A stretch of DNA of 6,914 nt, from contig CAYRZU010000118.1 of NCBI GenBank assembly GCA_964428895.1, positions 1 to 6,914 on the forward strand. Reading direction: 5' to 3'. Source of the stretch: HyVt-337 sp964428895 (GTDB lineage: Bacteria > Planctomycetota > Phycisphaerae > SM23-33). The notes beneath the pieces are model-generated. The model did not search any database. It had not been told where the DNA came from and saw only the letters and a list, made by a program, of their open reading frames with translations. The position numbers were made by a program, and so were the translations under genes. Positions 1 to 4,663 of this stretch are shown here, piece after piece. Numbering within the stretch: the stretch's first letter is position 1; the number at the start of each line of letters is the position of its first letter.

Positions 1-1043
1 AAGCGTTCTTCAAAAACCTTCTGGTGCAGGCGGGCCGAGTTGAAGCCGGCCGCCAGCGACAGCTCGATGTCGGCGATGAGGGCTTCTTCCGAGGGAGCGG
101 TCAGGATGCCGTCCTCGTAGTAGCCCTGGTCCAGCACCTGACGCTGGAAGACTGCTTGGCCGTTGAGCTTGACGGCCTGGCCGTCGATGGACGTGCTCCG
201 CAGGCCGCAATAGCTGTCGGCCGTGTCGATGACGCTGCCGTCGGCGCCGACCAATTCCAGCTTGAGGTCGTACAGGTTGCCTTCGCCCGCCGCCCACAGG
301 TGGACGTCGTCATCGGCCAGTTGCAGGTCCATGGCCGGTGCGAAATCGGTGTCGGCCGCCACTTCGCCGGAAGCGACGTCCTTGCCGTCGAAGCTCAGCG
401 TCGCGCGGACTTTCGTGCCCGGGCGGTTGTTGCTCAAGGGCTGGACGAGGTGGAAGCACTTGTTGGTGACGTCCGGGGTGATGCGGGGGCGCTTGAGGTG
501 CAGCTCGGCGACGGGCTCGAGCCAAACGGTCTGCCAGATGCCGGTGGTGCGGATGTAGAGGCAGCTATAGCGTTCGTAGCGGTCGGACTGCTTGCCGCCA
601 GGCTGGTTGCCGCGGGTGTTGTCGCGGGCGCGGACCACGATGGTGGCCTTGGTCCCCGGAGCGGCGACTTTGGTGATATCAAAGCTAAAGCCCACCCAGC
701 CGCCGCGGTGACGGCCAACTTCTTCGCCGTTGACCCAGACGGTGGTGTCGTAATCGCAGGCCTGGAAGTGCAGGAGAACGTTGCGGCCTTTCCAATCCTT
801 GGGAATCTCGACTTCGCGTCGGTACCAGACCGCCATCATGAAGTCTTCGTCGCCGATGCCGCTGAGCGGGCTTTCCGGGCAGAACGGGACGGTGATTTCG
901 GTGTCGAGTTTGGCCTTATCCTTCAGGCCGCGCTGCAGGCCGGTGTCGCCGTTGTCGATTTCGAACTGCCACTGGCCGTTGAGGCACAGCCAGTCGCTGC
1001 GTACGAATTGCGGGCGGGGATACTCGCTTCGCGGGATGCTCAT
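1..1043 (-). CDS. Glycoside hydrolase family 2 protein (beta-galactosidase/beta-glucuronidase-like), N-terminal part, cut by window edge
   Basis: Only the first 347 codons are present; the frame stays open through the window edge. The start is ATG at 1043-1041, preceded by AAAGGA about 5 nt upstream. The GH2 sugar-binding (jelly-roll) domain opens with LNGQWQF near residues 21-27, then FDIT and the family-typical GIWQTVWLEPV stretch. An Ig-like domain follows, and after VFQRQVLDQGYY and DGILTAPSEEAL the protein enters the TIM barrel at GFNSARLHQKVFE. These stretches are characteristic of GH2 enzymes that hydrolyse beta-linked galactosides, glucuronides or mannosides. The acid/base and nucleophile glutamates lie further downstream and cannot be seen, so substrate and activity are open. 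There is no signal peptide, so a cytoplasmic enzyme is inferred. It lies 151 bp downstream of two oxidoreductase genes on the same strand and may be co-transcribed or use its own promoter. Confidence 0.93.
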   Translation of the reverse strand, partial: MSIPRSEYPRPQFVRSDWLCLNGQWQFEIDNGDTGLQRGLKDKAKLDTEITVPFCPESPLSGIGDEDFMMAVWYRREVEIPKDWKGRNVLLHFQACDYDTTVWVNGEEVGRHRGGWVGFSFDITKVAAPGTKATIVVRARDNTRGNQPGGKQSDRYERYSCLYIRTTGIWQTVWLEPVAELHLKRPRITPDVTNKCFHLVQPLSNNRPGTKVRATLSFDGKDVASGEVAADTDFAPAMDLQLADDDVHLWAAGEGNLYDLKLELVGADGSVIDTADSYCGLRSTSIDGQAVKLNGQAVFQRQVLDQGYYEDGILTAPSEEALIADIELSLAAGFNSARLHQKVFEER

Positions 1044-1069
1044 GATGATCCTTTCGGTCGTCCTCACAA

Positions 1070-1085
1070 CCGGCCTCGGGGCCGG
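1070..1085 (-). other. GC-rich stem-loop in the leader of the GH2 gene
   Basis: A perfect 6-bp inverted repeat (CCGGCC, 4-nt loop, GGCCGG) lies about 27 nt upstream of the GH2 start codon, just ahead of its ribosome binding site. CAA at 1067-1069 and TTG at 1090-1092 could extend the stem after a small bulge. No T-run follows on either strand, so an intrinsic terminator is unlikely. A role in leader RNA stability or translation is possible, but short GC-rich palindromes also occur by chance at this GC content. Confidence 0.4.
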
Positions 1086-1114
1086 CAAGTTGGGTTGGGT
1101 AAGCTGAAACCATC

Positions 1115-1130
1115 CGCCCCAGCCGGGGCG
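1115..1130 (-). other. Second GC-rich stem-loop between the oxidoreductase and GH2 genes
   Basis: This is a perfect 6-bp inverted repeat (CGCCCC, loop AGCC, GGGGCG). On the minus strand it is followed by a short T-poor stretch (GATGGTTTCAGC), so it is at best a poor intrinsic terminator for the oxidoreductase operon. If the candidate promoter at 1140-1168 is used, this hairpin would sit almost at the 5' end of the GH2 mRNA, where such structures can protect transcripts. Function is inferred. Confidence 0.4.
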
Positions 1131-1139
1131 AAAGCGCGG

Positions 1140-1168
1140 AGTCTAGGCCCCTACCGGGCCGATTGCAA
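1140..1168 (-). promoter_or_regulatory. Candidate sigma70-type promoter for the GH2 gene
   Basis: Read on the minus strand, a -35-like TTGCAA (1168-1163) and a -10-like TAGACT (1145-1140) are separated by exactly 17 nt. Each hexamer matches consensus at 4 of 6 positions. The spacer contains an inverted repeat, GGCCC-5 nt-GGGCC (1146-1160), which could be a repressor operator. Transcription would start near 1133 and give a leader of about 90 nt containing both stem-loops. Match quality is moderate, so chance is possible. Confidence 0.4.
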
Positions 1169-1194
1169 GAGCGCGAACGGGCGAAATCGGCGGG

Positions 1195-2421
1195 CTAGTC
1201 GCCGCTCGACGGGTAGTGTTCGTAGCCGGTCAGGTCGATGGATTTCCCCGGTCGAGCCCAGGGGATGTCGCCGAGTTCGGACGGCAAACAGCCGCGGTCG
1301 AAGCACGCGTCGAAGACGTCGGCGAGGCCCGGCATCCAGGTTAGTGGATCGCCGTCGTTGTCGTCGATGCGGACGGCATCGGCCGCGAAAGGCGTGATCT
1401 CAGGCATGGATTCATGGGCCCCGTTGACGCAGAGCGTCTGGGCGAGGGCCGCTTCGATGGGGCAGTCGACTTGGGCGCCGTCGCGGACGGCCTCGACGGT
1501 CTGCCAGAGCTTGTTGAAGTGGTCGGCCTCGGGGTCGCCGTAGTTGACGCGCGAGCCGTCGTTGAACTCGACGATGAGGTCTTCGTGGCTGTCCTTGTCG
1601 TGATGGATGGTGGCGTGCTCGAACTCGTAATGCCACACCGGGCCGCGGCCGTCGCGGGTCGAATGGCTGGTCAGGAAGAGCAGCTCGGCCCCGCACTCGA
1701 CCCGAACGCGAAGGCAGCCGGTATCGAAGCTCTCGATAGGCTTGGCCCGGTACAGTTCGGCCTCGATCTCCACGGGACTGGCACTTTGCGTGGGCGCCGG
1801 CCCAAGCAGGTAAAGCATGTTGTGCAGGAAGTGGGCGGTGGCGTTGTTGACGGGGCTGTCCAGGACCCATTGACCGACATCGGTCTTCAGTCGGCCGGCC
1901 CAGTGGCTGCGGGCATAGTAGCTCACCGGGCGAGGCCAACAGACCATGGACTTCAGCCGCTTGGCCCGGCCCAGCTTGCCGGCAATGATGTCGCGCTTCA
2001 GGGCGCCGACGGCCTCGGAGAACGACCGTTGATAGCCGACCGCCACGGGTCGGCCCGCCGCCGCGGCGGCATCGGCCAATCGACGGGCGTCTTGGATCGT
2101 CGCGGCCAGAGGCTTTTCGCACAGGACGCCCGAGCCATGCTCCAGCGCCACGCACGCCTGCGACACGTGCCGGTGAATGGGCGAGGCGATCACGGCCAGG
2201 TCAGCGGCGGCGGTGGCGTAGAAGGCGCCAAGATCGTCAAAGATCGGCACGCCCGCTTCCCGCAACGCCGGAAACAGGCTGGACTGCTGGGCGTAGGGAT
2301 CGACGGCGCCGACAAACGCCACCCCTCGCTCGGGGCTCGCATCCAACATCGCCTTCGCGTAGGAGGCCGCATAGCCGCCGATGGCGACCACCACCACACG
2401 GACCGGATCGCCCATCCTCAC
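1195..2421 (-). CDS. Gfo/Idh/MocA family oxidoreductase (divergent, 408 aa)
   Basis: This is a predicted NAD(P)-dependent dehydrogenase of the Gfo/Idh/MocA family, which acts on sugars, inositols or their derivatives. The N-terminal Rossmann fold begins VRVVVVAIGGYAASY (residues 7-21), with Ala in place of the first and last Gly of the usual GxGxxG. The family CEKP motif is at residues 101-104, with K103 as the probable catalytic lysine, followed by VGYQRSF. In the C-terminal domain the expected DxxxH reads NATAH (N193, H197), so the aspartate is replaced by asparagine. At 408 aa it is longer than many members and ends in a tail containing GYEHYP. The GTG start at 2421 is preferred because GAGGG lies about 6 nt upstream and it overlaps the previous stop as GTGA. 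An ATG two codons later (2415) is the alternative. The gene is probably translationally coupled to the preceding oxidoreductase. Substrate is unknown. Confidence 0.9.
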   Translation of the reverse strand: MRMGDPVRVVVVAIGGYAASYAKAMLDASPERGVAFVGAVDPYAQQSSLFPALREAGVPIFDDLGAFYATAAADLAVIASPIHRHVSQACVALEHGSGVLCEKPLAATIQDARRLADAAAAAGRPVAVGYQRSFSEAVGALKRDIIAGKLGRAKRLKSMVCWPRPVSYYARSHWAGRLKTDVGQWVLDSPVNNATAHFLHNMLYLLGPAPTQSASPVEIEAELYRAKPIESFDTGCLRVRVECGAELLFLTSHSTRDGRGPVWHYEFEHATIHHDKDSHEDLIVEFNDGSRVNYGDPEADHFNKLWQTVEAVRDGAQVDCPIEAALAQTLCVNGAHESMPEITPFAADAVRIDDNDGDPLTWMPGLADVFDACFDRGCLPSELGDIPWARPGKSIDLTGYEHYPSSGD

Positions 2422-3416
2422 GAGCCGCCCTCACGGTCGAAAGAGATCACACGCCCTTCATCGGCTGATTGACGCGCCAACAGGCACGCCTCGGCCACCG
2501 CGACCGTGTCGGCCGGGCCGATCAAGGCCGGGCCACGGCCCTCAACCTGATTGACGAAGTCCTCGAAGATCCACCGGTCGCGGTGAGGTCGCAGGATCTC
2601 GGCCCCATCGGCGCCGATCAACGTGATCTGCCCGTCGACGACCTCGATCACGCCGTCGGTGCCGGCCACGCGGATGCGGTCGTCGCCGTGGCTTGGGGCG
2701 CCGTCGGGGCGGTAGTAATCGATGCTGGCCGAGGCGACGATGTCATCGGCGAGGGTGAACTGGCACAGGGCGGAAGTCTCCAACTCGCCGTGGTCCCGGT
2801 TGTGGGCGGTCGAGTGGGTGGCGTAGACACTCTCGAACGGTCGGCCCGCGAACCAGTGAATCCAATCGATGGCGTGGCTGCCTACCCAGGGGATCGTGCC
2901 GCCGTAGGTGTCGCGATGGCGGTAGAACTCGGCCCGCTGCCCCAGCTTGTAGCTCTTGCGGGTGTTGATCAGCCGGATCTGCCCGACCGCCCCGGCCACC
3001 ACCGCCACGTGGGCGGCGTAGAAGGCCGGATCGTACCGCATCCCCATCATGGCCGCGAAATGCACGCCCGAGGCGGCATGGGCGGCCCGGAGCATTGCCA
3101 ACTCTTTCAGCGTCATCGCCACGGGCTTCTCGCAGAACACGTGAAGGCCGCGCCCGAAGGCCTCGGCGCAGATCTCGGCGTGCTTTTCGAACGGGCCGGC
3201 CACCACCAACACGTCCGGCTCGGCCCGGTCCAGCATGCGGCGCCAGTCGGCGAAGATCTGCGGAGCCTGCCCCAGCGTCTGACAGGCCTCGACTAGCGGC
3301 GAGACGTCGTCATCGCAACCGGCGCAGACGCCCGTCACGGCCACTCGCGGCATCTCCGCCAAGCTATCCAGCACATAGCCGGTGTGGCCGCGCACGCCAA
3401 TGAAACACACCTTCAT
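2418..3416 (-). CDS. Gfo/Idh/MocA family oxidoreductase (332 aa), first gene of the leftward operon
   Basis: This is a predicted NAD(P)-dependent sugar or polyol dehydrogenase. The Rossmann fold starts immediately with MKVCFIGVRGHTGY, and the beta-strand DVLVVAGPFEKHA comes before the CEKP motif at residues 95-98 (K97 probable catalytic lysine). The substrate domain contains GGTIPWVGSHAIDWIHWF at about 172-189. H181 and D184 match the family HxxD, but the aspartate normally four residues before the histidine is W177. The length is normal for the family. The frame stays open upstream to an ATG at 3509, but the ATG at 3416 is chosen because the Rossmann strand begins there, GGAG lies about 11 nt upstream, and the region above carries a good promoter. 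It overlaps the next oxidoreductase by 4 nt. The two oxidoreductases differ clearly in sequence and are not a recent duplication. Substrate is not predictable from sequence. Confidence 0.92.
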   Translation of the reverse strand: MKVCFIGVRGHTGYVLDSLAEMPRVAVTGVCAGCDDDVSPLVEACQTLGQAPQIFADWRRMLDRAEPDVLVVAGPFEKHAEICAEAFGRGLHVFCEKPVAMTLKELAMLRAAHAASGVHFAAMMGMRYDPAFYAAHVAVVAGAVGQIRLINTRKSYKLGQRAEFYRHRDTYGGTIPWVGSHAIDWIHWFAGRPFESVYATHSTAHNRDHGELETSALCQFTLADDIVASASIDYYRPDGAPSHGDDRIRVAGTDGVIEVVDGQITLIGADGAEILRPHRDRWIFEDFVNQVEGRGPALIGPADTVAVAEACLLARQSADEGRVISFDREGGS

Positions 3417-3440
3417 GAGCGGCGACTCTCCATTCCCAGA

Positions 3441-3469
3441 AGTATGCTTCCCCCGTCGCCGCTTGGCAA
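3441..3469 (-). promoter_or_regulatory. Leftward promoter for the oxidoreductase operon
   Basis: On the minus strand, TTGCCA (3469-3464, 5 of 6 to the sigma70 -35) is followed after exactly 17 nt by CATACT (3446-3441, 4 of 6 to the -10). Transcription would begin around 3434, leaving a leader of roughly 20 nt that contains the GGAG ribosome site of the first oxidoreductase. Confidence 0.6.
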
Positions 3470-3496
3470 GGCCGCGGGGGGAGTTGTCCAAGGCAA
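3462..3496. promoter_or_regulatory. Possible operator dyads between the divergent promoters
   Basis: CTTGGCAAG (3462-3470) is a perfect 4+1+4 dyad overlapping the leftward -35 element. TTGTCCAAGGCAA (3484-3496) is an imperfect dyad with TTG/CAA ends, about 22 bp away. Paired TTG...CAA dyads between divergent sugar operons resemble sites used by dimeric repressors. No regulator gene is in the window, so binding is conjecture. Confidence 0.25.
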
Positions 3497-3524
3497 ACCC
3501 CTTCCGCATTCGCCGACCATCCCT

Positions 3525-3553
3525 TTGACCGGCCGCTCACAAACCGGTATAGA
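3525..3553 (+). promoter_or_regulatory. Rightward promoter for the URO-D-like/GH42/AKR operon
   Basis: TTGACC (3525-3530, 5 of 6 to the sigma70 -35) and TATAGA (3548-3553, 4 of 6 to the -10) are separated by exactly 17 nt. The -10 ends only 8 nt before the ATG at 3562, so initiation is expected at G3559 to A3562, on or just ahead of the start codon. The pentamer ACCGG occurs twice here (3528-3532 and 3543-3547). Its significance is unknown. Confidence 0.62.
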
Positions 3554-3561
3554 TGGCCGCC

Positions 3562-4647
3562 ATGGCTATCGATTTTTCCTCCGAACGTTGGGATCAGGTC
3601 CGCCAGACCGCCGCCAAATGGTGGGCGGGCGAGCTCGAACGGCCGCTGATCGTCATGGACGCTTCCGGCCGAGATCCCGGCCGAGATGAACCCAAGCAAA
3701 CGAAATTCATCGAGTCCGACTTCTACGATCCGCGCGTCCCGGTCGAGCTGATCGTCGACGCCTGGGATTACGGCCTCTGCTGCAAGGAGTTCTGGGGCGA
3801 CAGCTTCCCCTACGTGTGGCTAAACCTGGGGCCCGGCGTGCTGGCCACTTTCGTCGGTGGACGGGCCGAGCCCAAGGGCAACACCGTCTGGTTCTACGGC
3901 GACCACGAGGGCGAGATCGCCGACTTGCACATCGAATACGATCCGGACAGCGTGGTCCTGCGCCGCATCAAGGATCTGGCCCGGGCGGCCATGGAGCGAT
4001 GGGGCGATCAAGTCCTGATCGGCATGACCGACCTGGGCGGCACGCTGGACGTACTGTCGACGTTCCGGCCGTCCGATAAGCTGCTCCTGGACCTGTACGA
4101 CCATCCCGACGAGGTCAAACGCGTCACCTGGGAAATCCACGAAGCGTGGTTCGCCGCCTACGACGACATCACCTCGGTGCTCCAGCCCAACAACCCCGGC
4201 CACACCAACTGGGTGCCGATCTACTCCCAGCAGTCCAGCTATATGCTGCAGTGCGACTTCTGCTACATGATCGGCCCGGACATGTTCGACGAGTTCGTCA
4301 AGCCGGAGTTGGCCGCCACGTGCGAGCGGCTGGGCAATCCGTTCTACCACCTCGACGGCATCGGCCAACTGCCGCACCTGGACTCAATGCTCGAGATCGA
4401 CGCGTTGGCGGGCATTCAATGGGTGCCCGGCTCGGGCGAGAAGCGCCAGACCGAATGGCCCGAGGTCTACCGGAAGATCCGCGACGCCGGCAAGTTGGTC
4501 CAGCTTTACGAATGGGCCGGCGACGAAACCGACACCGTCTCGAGCCAAGTCGGTAGCCCCAAGGGCATCATCAGCGTGGCGCACTCCTCGCTCGAGAAGC
4601 GCGACGAAGCCATGGCATTCTTGAAACGCTACGGCGTGTGTGAGTAA
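3562..4647 (+). CDS. URO-D-fold protein (uroporphyrinogen decarboxylase-like, not the haem enzyme; possible methyltransferase relative)
   Basis: The 361-aa product resembles the uroporphyrinogen decarboxylase/corrinoid-methyltransferase superfamily. Recognisable stretches are GMTDLGGTLDVLSTF, CDFCYMIGPDMFDEFVKPEL (from C231) and YHLDGIGQLPHLD (H263, D265). The N-terminal RQAGRYLPEY signature of the haem-pathway enzyme is absent, so haem synthesis is not its role. The HxC zinc-thiolate motif of MtaA/MtbA-type methyltransferases is replaced by HLD at 263-265; a C231-x-x-C234 pair is nearby. Some related proteins are annotated as trimethylamine corrinoid protein 2, but no corrinoid-binding protein is encoded here. 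The start at 3562 is preferred over ATG 3553 because the latter lies inside the -10 element. No Shine-Dalgarno sequence precedes either one. It is the first gene of the rightward operon, 16 nt before a beta-galactosidase gene, so a role in sugar or glycoside catabolism is inferred. The reaction is unknown. Confidence 0.82.
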   Translation: MAIDFSSERWDQVRQTAAKWWAGELERPLIVMDASGRDPGRDEPKQTKFIESDFYDPRVPVELIVDAWDYGLCCKEFWGDSFPYVWLNLGPGVLATFVGGRAEPKGNTVWFYGDHEGEIADLHIEYDPDSVVLRRIKDLARAAMERWGDQVLIGMTDLGGTLDVLSTFRPSDKLLLDLYDHPDEVKRVTWEIHEAWFAAYDDITSVLQPNNPGHTNWVPIYSQQSSYMLQCDFCYMIGPDMFDEFVKPELAATCERLGNPFYHLDGIGQLPHLDSMLEIDALAGIQWVPGSGEKRQTEWPEVYRKIRDAGKLVQLYEWAGDETDTVSSQVGSPKGIISVAHSSLEKRDEAMAFLKRYGVCE

Positions 4648-4651
4648 CACG

Positions 4652-4659
4652 AAGGAGGT
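4652..4659 (+). promoter_or_regulatory. Consensus ribosome binding site that fixes the GH42 start
   Basis: AAGGAGGT is a full-strength match to the 16S anti-Shine-Dalgarno sequence, 4 nt before the ATG at 4664. It rules out the upstream in-frame GTG at 4640, which lies inside the end of the preceding gene and would place this ribosome site inside the coding region. Confidence 0.85.
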
Positions 4660-4663
4660 CACC

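Noticed and set aside
1070..1130. Intrinsic terminator after the oxidoreductase operon
   Set aside because: The stems are strong but no T-tract follows either one on the minus strand.
24..1397. Long plus-strand open frame (457 codons) opposite GH2 and the second oxidoreductase
   Set aside because: It spans two genes and the gap between them, has no recognisable domain and a composition typical of GC-rich antisense frames, while the minus strand carries clear GH2 and Gfo/Idh/MocA motifs.
1414..3296. Two further plus-strand open frames (1414-2472 and 2469-3296) opposite the oxidoreductases
   Set aside because: They are antisense shadows: low-complexity Val/Gly/Ala/Asp/Arg-rich translations without motifs.
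3417..3509. 31-residue N-terminal extension of the first oxidoreductase from ATG 3509
   Set aside because: The Rossmann strand starts at the ATG at 3416. The extension is Arg/Lys-rich, unlike the family, and overlaps the leftward promoter.
3562..4647. Uroporphyrinogen decarboxylase of haem synthesis (hemE)
   Set aside because: The N-terminal RQAGRYLPEY signature is missing and the neighbours are sugar genes; only the fold is shared.
4640..4663. GTG start of GH42 at 4640
   Set aside because: It would place the perfect AAGGAGGT ribosome site inside the coding sequence and overlap the previous gene; the ATG at 4664 matches the family N terminus.
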